12,861 nt of DNA from Acidobacteriota bacterium (GTDB lineage Bacteria; Acidobacteriota; Vicinamibacteria; Fen-336), in contig PMCG01000024.1 of the NCBI GenBank assembly GCA_003155335.1, positions 5,233 through 18,093 of the forward strand, in the 5' to 3' direction. Positions 1-7,382 of the stretch are shown here, piece after piece (the first letter of the stretch is position 1; each line of letters begins with the position of its first letter). A program made the translations under genes and the position numbers. A model generated the notes under the pieces. The model searched no databases. It saw nothing but the letters and a program-made list of their open reading frames with translations, and was not told where the DNA came from.

Positions 1-707
1 TGGAGCCAGGTGGCCAGAACGTGTTGGTCATGGATATGGCCGAGCGCGTCCTGGAGCCCCTTCAGCAGGCGTGGCGCCTGACTGCCACGTCCGCGCAGCT
101 CGCCGTGGAGCTCCACGAGATAGCGCAGCCGCCGCGCAGCTCGTCGCAGGGCGTGCAGCGCCTCGACGTCCAGCGTGGCGCGCAAGGCAGCCAGTCTCGC
201 CGAGACGCGCGCCTGCCACGCTCGCGCACAGACGGCGCAGCGCGCCAGCGCCGTCGGTGTTTCGGCTCCGCCTCGAGCGAGCAGAACACGCAGATCCGCC
301 CGAAGTCGCCGGATGTCGGCGTCGAGCAGGGTCTGCGCCAGACGCGCGCGGCTGCGCCGGCGGGCATCCCGCATGTGACGCCGCAACAGCGCCGGCTTCG
401 GCCCCTGGGACATGTCGCTCGCGAGATACGCCTCGAGCAGTCCGGCGGCCACGTCGAGATCGCGCGCAACGCCAGCCGCCCGCGTGAGCGTGCGCAGCGC
501 CTCGCGACAACGAGCTTGTCGCTTTCCGCCTGGTCGCTGGGCCAGCACGGGCAGTGCCGTGCGCAGCCGCCGGCCGGCGATGCGCAATTCGTGGATAGCC
601 TCTTCGTTCCCGGCTACGGCGTGCGGGAGTTGCTCGAACAGCGCCGTCACGCGGCGCCGCAGAAGGCTCGTTACGAGCGCGTTGGCGGCTGGCATTGCAG
701 AGGTCAT
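1..707 (-). CDS. CHAD-domain protein, C-terminus cut by the window edge
   Basis: The frame is open from an ATG at 707 to base 1, giving 235 codons with no stop, so the 3' end lies outside the window. An in-frame TGA at about 741 limits the start, and a second in-frame ATG lies at 695. The protein is Arg/Ala/Leu-rich and shows the two-repeat CHAD pattern. HELRIAGRRLR (residues 39-49) and GVARDLDV (79-86) form the first helical half. H185 opens HALRRAARRLRYLVEL (185-200), followed by LQDALGHIHDQHV (218-230) in the second half. CHAD domains are alpha-helical folds whose conserved His and basic residues bind inorganic polyphosphate, and they often sit beside ppk/ppx genes. The gene is divergent from ppx-ppk1, which fits that role. 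No N-terminal CYTH domain precedes the CHAD region. Expected location is cytoplasm or polyP granules (inference). Family assignment is strong; the cellular function is not known. Confidence 0.88.
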   Translation of the reverse strand, partial: MTSAMPAANALVTSLLRRRVTALFEQLPHAVAGNEEAIHELRIAGRRLRTALPVLAQRPGGKRQARCREALRTLTRAAGVARDLDVAAGLLEAYLASDMSQGPKPALLRRHMRDARRRSRARLAQTLLDADIRRLRADLRVLLARGGAETPTALARCAVCARAWQARVSARLAALRATLDVEALHALRRAARRLRYLVELHGELRGRGSQAPRLLKGLQDALGHIHDQHVLATWL

Positions 708-731
708 GGGAACGCTCGCCCACTCAGGACG

Positions 732-761
732 ACCGTATCATGGCCGCCCGCGCCCCCTCAA
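732..761 (-). promoter_or_regulatory. Possible sigma70-type promoter for the CHAD gene
   Basis: Read on the minus strand, TTGAGG (756-761) is followed after 18 bases by TACGGT (732-737). Transcription would begin near 725, about 18 bases before the ATG at 707. The -35 matches the consensus well and the -10 only partly. In DNA this GC-rich the call is suggestive only; the divergent arrangement with ppx supports a promoter somewhere in this gap. Confidence 0.35.
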
Positions 762-780
762 CCAATCAGACCGGAACGGG

Positions 781-799
781 TACAATGGCACCAACGGTG
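781..799 (+). promoter_or_regulatory. Possible -10 box and ribosome binding site of ppx-ppk1
   Basis: TACAAT (781-786) is one base from the consensus -10 hexamer and is an AT-rich island in GC-rich sequence. No good -35 lies 16-18 bases upstream (TCAACC at 758-763 matches 3 of 6). GGTGA at 795-799 sits seven bases before the ppx ATG at 807 and supports that start. A short leader of about 14 bases would result if the -10 is used. Confidence 0.4.
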
Positions 800-806
800 A
801 AATGGC

Positions 807-2414
807 ATGAGGACTCTGACGAAGGACGCCGACACTCCCCCCGCCGGGCCCGCGCCGCCTGCCACGAGCACATCGCCGCGCGTCGTGGCAGCGGTGGACA
901 TGGGCGCCAGCGCGATCCGCCTTGTCGTGGCCGAGCTGCGCCCCGGCGAGCCGCCGCATATCTTGGAACAAGCCTCGCGCGGCGTGCTCCTGGGCAAGGA
1001 CACCTTCACGCATGGGCGCATCGGCCCGGCGACACTCGAGGCCACCCTCAAGGCCCTCGAGGGTTTCCGACGCATCATGGACAGCTACGGCGTCTCGCAC
1101 TACCGGGCAATCGCGACCAGCGCCGTGCGCGAGGCGGCCAACCGAGACGGCTTTCTCGACCGGGTGCGGCTGCGAACAGGCCTGAACGTCGAGGTAGTCG
1201 ACGGGTCTGAAGAGAACCGGCTCAGCTACGTTGCCGTACGCGAGGTCCTCTCCGGCCACGAAGCCATGACCTCGGGCGACGCCCTGCTGGCCGAGGTGGG
1301 GGGTGGCAGCGCGGACCTGTCCTTCCTGCGCGCGGGCGAGCCGGTGCACTCTGGGACGTACCCACTGGGCGCGATCCGCCTGCGTCAGAGCCTTGCGTCT
1401 TGGCACGGCAGTCACGAGCACCGCGTGCGGCTACTGCGGCGCCACATCCACAACATCGTCGAGGACATCGCGCGCGAGATGCCGCTGGGACAAGCGCGCC
1501 ATTTCGTGGCGTTGGGTGGCGACGTGCGCCTGGTCGCGGCGCGTCTCAATCCGGATGGACAGGACGTGGCCGTGCGCACGGTCACGCGCGAAGCATTCCT
1601 CGCCCTTTGCGACGAGATGACTGCTCGCGACGTTGACGACCTCGTCGAGAACGAACACTTGCCGCTGGCCCAGGCGGAGACGCTCGTTCCGGCGCTGCTG
1701 GCCTACCGCGAGCTGTTGTGCGAGACGGCCGCCGAGCGGATGGTCGTCGTGGACGCGTCGCTGCGAGCGGGCTTGCTGATCGACTTGGCGCGCGAAGAGG
1801 CCGGTCATGGCATCGAGGACTTCGGCCGCCAGGTCCTCACGAGCGCCATGGCCCTGGGCGAGAAGTACCGCTTCGACGCGCGCCACGCCCGCAATGTCGC
1901 GCACCTGGCACTGCGTCTCTTCGACGAGATGCGTGGTGAGCACGGCCTGGCGACTCGCGATCGGCTGCTGCTCGAGGTCGCGGCGCTGCTGCACGACGTC
2001 GGCAACTTCGTCAGCCTGCGCGGGCACCACAAGCACTCGCTTTACCTGATCTCTTCCTCGGAGATATTCGGCCTGTCTCAAGAGGAAATGGCCTTCGTGG
2101 CCAACGTGGCGCGCTACCACCGTCGCGCCGTGCCGCAGCGGACGCACCCGGGCTACGCCGCCCTCGACCGGCAGGATCGTGTGACGGTGGACAAGCTCGC
2201 GGCGCTCTTGCGTCTGGCCAACGCCCTGGACGCCGACCACCTGCAGAAGGTGCGCGATCTGCGGATGGAGCGCGGCGAGGAGGCGTGGGTGATCGAGGTC
2301 GACGGCGGGGGCGACTTGACGATCGAACGCCTGGTCGCCCAGTCGCGCTCTGATCTCTTCAGCGAGGTCTTTGGGCGCCGCGTGACGCTGCGCGAAGGCG
2401 CGGGCCCTGTATGA
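807..2414 (+). CDS. ppx: Exopolyphosphatase / GppA-type phosphatase with C-terminal HD domain
   Basis: This 535-residue Ppx/GppA-family protein should remove terminal phosphate from polyphosphate and/or the 5' phosphate of pppGpp, in the cytoplasm. A Pro/Ala/Thr-rich leader (1-25) precedes the ASKHA-type phosphatase core. The first phosphate loop is AAVDMGASAIRL (28-39). AIATSAVREAANRDGF (101-116) and VVDGSEENRLSYVAV (130-144) follow, the latter carrying the acidic position matching the catalytic Glu of E. coli Ppx. EVGGGSADL (163-171) is the second glycine-rich loop, and YPLGAIRLRQS (185-195) follows. The C-terminal half is HD-like: H360 in DARHARNVAHLALRLFDEM, the H396-D397 dyad in LLHDVGN, H407/H408/H410, H438 in RYHRR and D475. 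Length suits Ppx forms with an HD tail. GGTGA precedes the ATG, and the stop overlaps the ppk1 start by ATGA. Odd point: the first loop lacks the usual S-N-S. Ppx cannot be separated from GppA activity by reading alone. Confidence 0.93.
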   Translation: MRTLTKDADTPPAGPAPPATSTSPRVVAAVDMGASAIRLVVAELRPGEPPHILEQASRGVLLGKDTFTHGRIGPATLEATLKALEGFRRIMDSYGVSHYRAIATSAVREAANRDGFLDRVRLRTGLNVEVVDGSEENRLSYVAVREVLSGHEAMTSGDALLAEVGGGSADLSFLRAGEPVHSGTYPLGAIRLRQSLASWHGSHEHRVRLLRRHIHNIVEDIAREMPLGQARHFVALGGDVRLVAARLNPDGQDVAVRTVTREAFLALCDEMTARDVDDLVENEHLPLAQAETLVPALLAYRELLCETAAERMVVVDASLRAGLLIDLAREEAGHGIEDFGRQVLTSAMALGEKYRFDARHARNVAHLALRLFDEMRGEHGLATRDRLLLEVAALLHDVGNFVSLRGHHKHSLYLISSSEIFGLSQEEMAFVANVARYHRRAVPQRTHPGYAALDRQDRVTVDKLAALLRLANALDADHLQKVRDLRMERGEEAWVIEVDGGGDLTIERLVAQSRSDLFSEVFGRRVTLREGAGPV

Positions 2415-4540
2415 AGCCCGGTGGGCGCTCCCGGCGCCGCGAGCCAGAGCTGTTCCTGAACCGCGAGCTCTCGTGGCTGGCGTTCAATCAGCGCGTGCTC
2501 GAGGAGGCGATGGACTCCGCCAACCCGCTGATGGAGCGGCTGAAGTTCGTCACGATCGTCGCCTCGAACTTGGACGAGTTCTTCATGGTGCGCGTTGCCG
2601 CACTGCTGCACCGTGTGGCCGAGGGTGACCTCTCCCCCGAACCCGCGGGCCTCACGCCTCCGCAGCAGTTCGAACAGGTGTCGGCGCGCGTTCATGAGAT
2701 GGTCGCGCGTCTGTACCTGACGTTCATGGACGAGATACTGCCTGCCCTGGCGCAGCACGACCTCGCGATCTTGCCGCTCGCCGCCGTCGACGAGACCGAG
2801 CGCGCAGCCCTGAGCCGCCACTTCCACGCCGAGGTGCTGCCGGCACTCACGCCGCTTGCGGCGGATCAGTCACACCCGTTCCCGATGCTGGCCGGCTTAA
2901 GCCTGAACCTGGCTCTGCTACTTGAGCCCCCCGCGGGCGAAGACGTGCCGCGCCTGGCTTTGGTCCAGATCCCCGCGCGCCTGCCGCGCCTCGTGCGCGT
3001 GCCAGGAGCGAGCGGCACGCGCTTCGTCCTGCTCGAATCGATCGTGCGCGCGGAGCTCGCGGCCCTCTTCCCGGGCCAGACCGTGCGCACCTCCGCCGCC
3101 TTCCGCGTGACGCGCGACGCGGAGATGGAGTTCGACGACGAAGGCGGCCGCGACTATGTCGCGGCGCTGGAGGAAGAGCTGCGCAAGCGCCGGCGCAGCC
3201 AGGTCGTGCGCCTCGAGGTCGAGGCCGGCGTTGATCCGTTGCTGTTGCGCCTGCTGGCGGAACGCACCGACGTGGGCCCAGCCGACACTTATCACCTCCG
3301 GGGCCCCCTCGACCTGCGGGCTTTCCTGCCGCTCGTCGACCTGCCGGCCCTTGCCGGGCTGCGCGACGCGCCGGTTAAGCCCGCGACCGTCGTCGCGCCC
3401 CAGGCAAGCGAGGATGTTTTCGGCCTGCTCGATGAACGCGACCTTTTGCTCACGCATCCTTATGACTCTTTCGACCCGGTCGTGACCTTCATCGCGCGCG
3501 CCGCGGAAGATGCCGACGTGCTGGCGATCAAGATGACGCTCTATCGCACCAGCGGGGACTCGCCCATCGTTCGCGCGCTCTCCGATGCGGCCGAGCGTGG
3601 CAAGCAAGTGACCGTGCTCGTCGAGCTCATGGCGCGCTTTGACGAACAGTCGAACATCCAGTGGGCGCGGCGCATGGAGGAAGCCGGCGCACACGTGATC
3701 TACGGCGTCCGTGGCTTCAAGACCCACGCCAAGATCTGCCTCGTCGTGCGCCGCGGGCGGCAGGGTATTCGCCGCTACGTGCACCTCGGCACGGGCAACT
3801 ACAACGAACGCACCGCGAGGCTGTACACCGACTGCGGCCTGCTGACGGCCGACCCGATCATTGGAGAGGATGCTTCAGCCTTCTTCAACGCCCTCACGGG
3901 CTACTCCGATCCGCCGGCGATGCGCAAGCTCGTTATGGCCCCGGCGGCGCTGAGGGAGCGTCTGCTGCGGTTGATCGACCGCGAACGTCGGCGGGCCGAG
4001 GCCGGCCAGCCAGCCGAGATCCGCGCCAAGATGAACTCACTTCAGGACGAGGACATCATTCGTGCGCTCTATGAGGCCGCGCGCGCAGGCGTGCGCCTCC
4101 GACTCAACGTGCGGGGCATCTGCTGTCTCAGGCCCAACGTCAAAGGTGTCAGCGAACGAATCGATGTGGTTTCGATCGTCGATCGCTTTCTCGAGCACGC
4201 GCGCATCTTCCACTTCTTGAACGGCGGGGAGGAGGAGGTCTACCTCAGCAGTGCCGACTGGATGTCGCGCAACCTCGATCGCCGCATCGAGCTGCTCTTC
4301 CCGGTGGAAGACGCCGACGGCCGTCGGCGCGTGCTCGCCCTGCTCGACGCCGCGTTCCAGGACAACGTCAAGGGGCGCTGGCTCCAGCCGGACGGCACAT
4401 ACAAACGGCGGCGCGTCGCGAAAGGCGATGAGCCCTTTCGCTCGCAGCTTCACCTCCAGCGCGCGGCGCGCGAGGCCGCGCAGCGTGCCCGCGCGCCGCT
4501 GACACTGGAGCCGCTCAGCTCACCGGAGATACCGAGATGA
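2411..4540 (+). CDS. ppk1: Polyphosphate kinase 1
   Basis: This 709-residue PPK1 reversibly transfers the ATP gamma-phosphate to a growing polyphosphate chain through a phosphohistidine intermediate. The N-terminal domain has the family signature RELSWLAFNQRVLEEA (18-33) and ASNLDEFFMVRVAAL (51-65). The PLD-like catalytic half begins near HPYDSFDPVVTFI. It continues through AIKMTLYRTSGDSPI, VELMARFDEQSNIQWARRME and GVRGFKTHAKICLVVRR. His439 in FKTHAK aligns with the autophosphorylated His435 of E. coli PPK, and His596 in DRFLEHARIFHF with His592; both are present. HLGTGNYNERTARLYTDCGL and SSADWMSRNLDRRIELLFPV are also typical. Length is slightly above E. coli PPK (688), with no gap or frameshift seen. 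The start overlaps the ppx stop by 4 bases, implying translational coupling and a shared transcript. It converges with the downstream minus-strand gene across 24 bases. Confidence 0.97.
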   Translation: MKPGGRSRRREPELFLNRELSWLAFNQRVLEEAMDSANPLMERLKFVTIVASNLDEFFMVRVAALLHRVAEGDLSPEPAGLTPPQQFEQVSARVHEMVARLYLTFMDEILPALAQHDLAILPLAAVDETERAALSRHFHAEVLPALTPLAADQSHPFPMLAGLSLNLALLLEPPAGEDVPRLALVQIPARLPRLVRVPGASGTRFVLLESIVRAELAALFPGQTVRTSAAFRVTRDAEMEFDDEGGRDYVAALEEELRKRRRSQVVRLEVEAGVDPLLLRLLAERTDVGPADTYHLRGPLDLRAFLPLVDLPALAGLRDAPVKPATVVAPQASEDVFGLLDERDLLLTHPYDSFDPVVTFIARAAEDADVLAIKMTLYRTSGDSPIVRALSDAAERGKQVTVLVELMARFDEQSNIQWARRMEEAGAHVIYGVRGFKTHAKICLVVRRGRQGIRRYVHLGTGNYNERTARLYTDCGLLTADPIIGEDASAFFNALTGYSDPPAMRKLVMAPAALRERLLRLIDRERRRAEAGQPAEIRAKMNSLQDEDIIRALYEAARAGVRLRLNVRGICCLRPNVKGVSERIDVVSIVDRFLEHARIFHFLNGGEEEVYLSSADWMSRNLDRRIELLFPVEDADGRRRVLALLDAAFQDNVKGRWLQPDGTYKRRRVAKGDEPFRSQLHLQRAAREAAQRARAPLTLEPLSSPEIPR

Positions 4541-4564
4541 TCGGCGGGTCTCGCGCGAGGCGCG

Positions 4565-5503
4565 TCAGCCAGACAGCGGCCGGAGCGAGCTCAGTTCCGG
4601 ATACGAGCGCACGGGGCTCTTGGTCACTGCGGGCAGCGGCGTCCCGCTGCGCCAGTATTGTGCGAGCTGCTCGACGGCCAGCGCGCCAGGCAGGGTCACG
4701 CAGACGGTCGCCGTGAGTATGCCCTCTCGCACCCAGCGCAGGCCGAAATCCGGGAGCCCGTCGCCGCCCAGGATGGGGACATGCGCGAGCTCAGGGCGCC
4801 CCACGTCCTTGGCCGCACGCAGCAAAGCCTGCTTGGCAGCTTGGCCCATGTGATCGTTCTGTGCGACGACGGCGTGCAGCGCCGACTGCCGGCGATTCGG
4901 CGACGTGATCCACTTGTAGACCCCCGGCTCTGCCAGGTCCGCATCCCAGCGCGCGTCGATCTCCTCGACGACGATCCCGCTCACCGCACGCAACTCCTCG
5001 CGCATGCCGTTCGTGCGGTCCCGGCAAGCCGTGTCAAACTGGTGGCCGCGCACGCACAGCACCGTGCCGCCCTTCGGCACCAGCGCGCGCAGTTGCCGCC
5101 CCTGCATGCGTCCGAACTCCACGTTGTCGATCGCCACGAGCGTGACAGGCAGCTCGGGGTGTCTTGCACGCAGGGCCGTGATCAAGTCCTCGCGCCCGTG
5201 GTTGAGCATGATCAGGCCGACGCCTTTCTGTAGCACGCGCTCGGCCAGATGGAAAGTAGGATCGCTCTCGATGTCGCCGTCACGTATGGCGTCGGCCTCG
5301 GGGATGACGAAGATGCACAGGCGCTTGTCGGCGTTCCGGTTCGCGAAGCGCACCATGTCCTGCGCCTGTTGCGGTGCGTTGTACCCGGCGTGGAAGACTT
5401 CGACCTCCAGGCCCTCGCGCGCGGCAGCCTGTTTCACCTCCGCGACAATGCACCCCTGGTAGCCCTCGACGCTGTTGACAAACAGGCCTACCTTGCTCTC
5501 CAT
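4565..5503 (-). CDS. Periplasmic-binding-protein-fold (type 1, sugar-binding-like) protein without signal peptide
   Basis: The start chosen is the ATG at 5503, because GGAGG lies six bases upstream (GGAGGATAGCC before ATG). A GTG at 5584 in the same frame would add 27 unconvincing residues. The 312-residue product begins KVGLFVNSVEGYQG (4-17), the first strand and helix of the type 1 PBP/LacI ligand-binding fold. IMLNHG (98-103) sits at the domain boundary. The second lobe has KGGTVLCVRGHQFDTACRDRTNGMREEL (read 144-171). It ends with the family pattern VVAQNDHMGQAAKQALLRA (212-230), PILGGDGLPDFGLRWVREG (243-261) and LTATVCVTLPGALAVEQL (263-280). There is no hydrophobic signal sequence or lipobox, so it should be cytoplasmic. 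No HTH domain and no ABC permease or ATPase is in view. The ligand is unknown; a small sugar-like molecule is the family expectation. It may be a cytoplasmic ligand sensor acting with a partner encoded elsewhere (inference). Confidence 0.8.
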   Translation of the reverse strand: MESKVGLFVNSVEGYQGCIVAEVKQAAAREGLEVEVFHAGYNAPQQAQDMVRFANRNADKRLCIFVIPEADAIRDGDIESDPTFHLAERVLQKGVGLIMLNHGREDLITALRARHPELPVTLVAIDNVEFGRMQGRQLRALVPKGGTVLCVRGHQFDTACRDRTNGMREELRAVSGIVVEEIDARWDADLAEPGVYKWITSPNRRQSALHAVVAQNDHMGQAAKQALLRAAKDVGRPELAHVPILGGDGLPDFGLRWVREGILTATVCVTLPGALAVEQLAQYWRSGTPLPAVTKSPVRSYPELSSLRPLSG

Positions 5504-5722
5504 GGCTATCCTCCGGCGGCGGCATTCTACTGAGCTATCGCCTGAAGCCGATTCTACCAGAGGCACGTCGTCAGAACCGGTCACGTGCGCTGGCGAGCCC
5601 CCGGCCTGGGTCGCGCGCCAGAGACGGTGCAGGCGCGTCTGCCCGCAGCGCGCCTAATGCGACGTCGAGACGCGTCCGGATACTGTCCGGGGATGTCCGC
5701 CGTCGCGCGCGGCGCTGAGTGC
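5504..5722. other. Intergenic region between membrane protein and binding-protein genes
   Basis: These 219 bases lie between the 3' end of the membrane-protein gene and the start of the binding-protein gene, both on the minus strand. I see no credible ORF. It holds the proposed extended -10 and a small inverted repeat, CCGGA-TACTG-TCCGG (5676-5690), about 33 bases past the membrane-protein stop on the minus strand. The repeat has a five-base stem and no T-run, so it is at best a weak terminator. Confidence 0.5.
5551..5559 (-). promoter_or_regulatory. Possible extended -10 promoter of the binding-protein gene
   Basis: The minus strand reads TGGTAGAAT, an extended -10 (TGn followed by a hexamer one base from TATAAT). 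No convincing -35 precedes it, as is common for extended -10 promoters. Transcription would start near 5544, leaving a leader of about 40 bases that contains GGAGG. A second TAGAAT at 5524-5529 (minus) would start transcription too near the ribosome binding site to serve this gene. Confidence 0.4.
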
Positions 5723-7291
5723 TCACGTTCGCATGCCGCGAACGGCGCGCTGGAGTGCGTCGGCAGTCAGGCCGGCAGCGAAGAAGTAGACGAGTACGAA
5801 CGCCTGCATCTCGGGAGCCGCCGCAGTGGTGAAGAGCAGCGGCATGGCCCCGGCTGCGAGCGCGACGGCCGCTAGCGCGGCCAAGCGCGAATTCGGGAAG
5901 AGTCTGTCTCGACGACGCGCCATGCGCTCGGCTACTGCGCCGCCAAGAACCGCGATCAGCGGCAGCCATAGCAGAGGCAACGGTGCCTCCCATGTCGAGG
6001 GTCCCAGGCCAAACCAGTCGGCTGTCTTCGCGAGGCCGTAATAAATGTCCGACGCGTCTCGGTCGGGATGCGTGCTCGGAGTGAAGGAAGTTCTGTCTAC
6101 CGAGGCGCGCGGCCAGAGCCGCAACTGCAGCAGCGTCGCGGGCACGCGTTGCACCAGGATCTTCGCGTACCACAGCGGATCGGAAGTGATGTCGCGCACG
6201 AGGAGGCGTCGCATGGTCGCCTCCATCGCCGGCGTGCAGATCGGCCCGGCCCGGTCCGGAATGACGAACCCCTCGCGTCGCAACACGTCGCGCGCGACAG
6301 GGTCGTACCACGCGTGTCCCTTTTCGCGATCGAAGTCGCCCACGCCCTCCCAAAGAGCGAACCAGGTTTCGTGGCGTTGCGCGGGCCGGACGACCCAATA
6401 CGGCCCCAGCAGCAGTCCCATCGCGAGTGCGACACCGCCGGCTATGCGCCATAGCCCGCGAGACGAGGCACCGGCGGTGCGCGCTGCAGTGGCGAGCGCG
6501 AGCAGCGTCAGGGCCGGCAGGAACGAGTGACCCGTCCCGCGGCACAGGGTGCAGACCGCGAAGAACACGCCTGCCAGCAGCCAGCGCAGGGTGAGTCCCG
6601 ACCACGTTGGCCGGGGGTGGAGCAGTGAAGAGACCGCCAGGGTGATCACGAGCAGCAGTCCGAGCAGGTGGAAGCCCACGGCCGAGTACGGCAGCGTGAG
6701 CAGTTCGGCTGCGTAGGTGGAGAGCACGAAGCAGCCCAACGTGACGCCCGCGACCCAGCTGCACCCTGCCAGGCGACATTCGACGCTCAGCCAGACGAAC
6801 AACGGCAGCGCGGTGAGCACGGCGAGCCACAGCGGAAGATAGAAGGCGACACCGCCGAGCAGACGGAAGCCCCGCGCAGTCAGCCACGCGCGGCCGGGAT
6901 CGTCGGAGTCCCGCAGGCGCATGGGCCCGGCGTCGGCGAAGTCCCGACAAGGCAGCGTGCGCCAGAACTGCCAACTGCGGAGATCCAGGCGTTGCGCCGT
7001 CTCCGGCAGAGTGGCCTTGAGTTCTGCGGCGATGCGCTCGCTCCACGGGTCCCACGCTCGCCCGCAATAGACAGAGTCTGTTCCGCGCTGGTAGTTGACC
7101 GTGGCGACCGTCAGATCCTCCCAGAAACGACGCGGGAGGTTCGGCTTGGTCAAGTCCGAGAGGGCGCGGCGTGGCACGGCGTTGAAGAGGAGCAGTCCCC
7201 AGAGTGCGACGCCCAGAGCCACCGGCTCAAGCCACCTGCGCACGCTTGCGAGCCTGGTCGCCATTTGCGGCGCATTATCTCTTAGATCCAC
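5723..7291 (-). CDS. Polytopic membrane protein, possibly GT-C-like glycosyltransferase
   Basis: The product has 522 residues from a GTG at 7291, or 513 from the ATG at 7264; neither has a strong ribosome binding site and the start is uncertain. About nine or ten membrane segments can be read: near 21-38, 145-168, 176-198, 203-224, 235-252, 255-270, 283-302, 436-455, 468-488 and 494-512. Two soluble regions interrupt them, 40-143 after the first helix and 303-435. This layout, a long first loop and a later extracytoplasmic domain, resembles lipid-linked-sugar GT-C transferases. I do not see a clear DD/DE catalytic pair in the first loop to prove it. The second loop has WEGVGDFDREKGHAWYDPVA (314-333), a pattern I associate with uncharacterised GT39-like membrane proteins. 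The gene is divergent from grpE and upstream, on the same strand, of the binding-protein gene, with a 219-base gap. Membrane location is secure, function is not. Confidence 0.7.
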   Translation of the reverse strand: MDLRDNAPQMATRLASVRRWLEPVALGVALWGLLLFNAVPRRALSDLTKPNLPRRFWEDLTVATVNYQRGTDSVYCGRAWDPWSERIAAELKATLPETAQRLDLRSWQFWRTLPCRDFADAGPMRLRDSDDPGRAWLTARGFRLLGGVAFYLPLWLAVLTALPLFVWLSVECRLAGCSWVAGVTLGCFVLSTYAAELLTLPYSAVGFHLLGLLLVITLAVSSLLHPRPTWSGLTLRWLLAGVFFAVCTLCRGTGHSFLPALTLLALATAARTAGASSRGLWRIAGGVALAMGLLLGPYWVVRPAQRHETWFALWEGVGDFDREKGHAWYDPVARDVLRREGFVIPDRAGPICTPAMEATMRRLLVRDITSDPLWYAKILVQRVPATLLQLRLWPRASVDRTSFTPSTHPDRDASDIYYGLAKTADWFGLGPSTWEAPLPLLWLPLIAVLGGAVAERMARRRDRLFPNSRLAALAAVALAAGAMPLLFTTAAAPEMQAFVLVYFFAAGLTADALQRAVRGMRT

Positions 7292-7341
7292 GGGCCCACT
7301 CTAGCGGCGGCCAGCGTGAGCATCGGGGACGTCGCTGAGGC

Positions 7342-7380
7342 TATAATCGAGTAGCCCTTTCGGCGACACCAAGGGGAAGG
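7342..7380 (+). promoter_or_regulatory. -10 box and ribosome binding site of the grpE operon
   Basis: A perfect TATAAT occupies 7342-7347 in otherwise GC-rich sequence. No good -35 is found at 16-18 bases upstream; the best partial matches (for example GTGAGC at 7316-7321) are too far. Transcription would begin near 7354. GGGGAAGG at 7373-7380 lies just before the GTG at 7383 and supports that start. No CIRCE inverted repeat or clear heat-shock sigma32 element was found in this gap. Confidence 0.5.
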
Positions 7381-7382
7381 CC

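Noticed and set aside
21..800. A plus-strand 259-codon frame and a minus-strand 231-codon frame (28-723) in the first 800 bases
   Set aside because: Both are low-complexity Arg-rich shadows. The frame that carries CHAD motifs is the open one reading from 707 to the left edge.
4541..4564. Palindrome CTCGCGCGAG (4550-4559) between ppk1 and the binding-protein gene as a bidirectional terminator
   Set aside because: It has no loop and no T-run on either side, and such palindromes are expected by chance in this GC-rich sequence.
5726..5744. Perfect inverted repeat CGTTCGC-ATGCC-GCGAACG
   Set aside because: It lies inside the last codons of the membrane-protein gene and has no T-run; probably chance. 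It could be a local RNA structure, but nothing supports a function.
5571..7067. A 498-codon open frame on the minus strand
   Set aside because: It runs in another frame through the polytopic membrane protein; the translation is Arg/His-rich and has no membrane segments or motifs, while the competing frame has clear topology.
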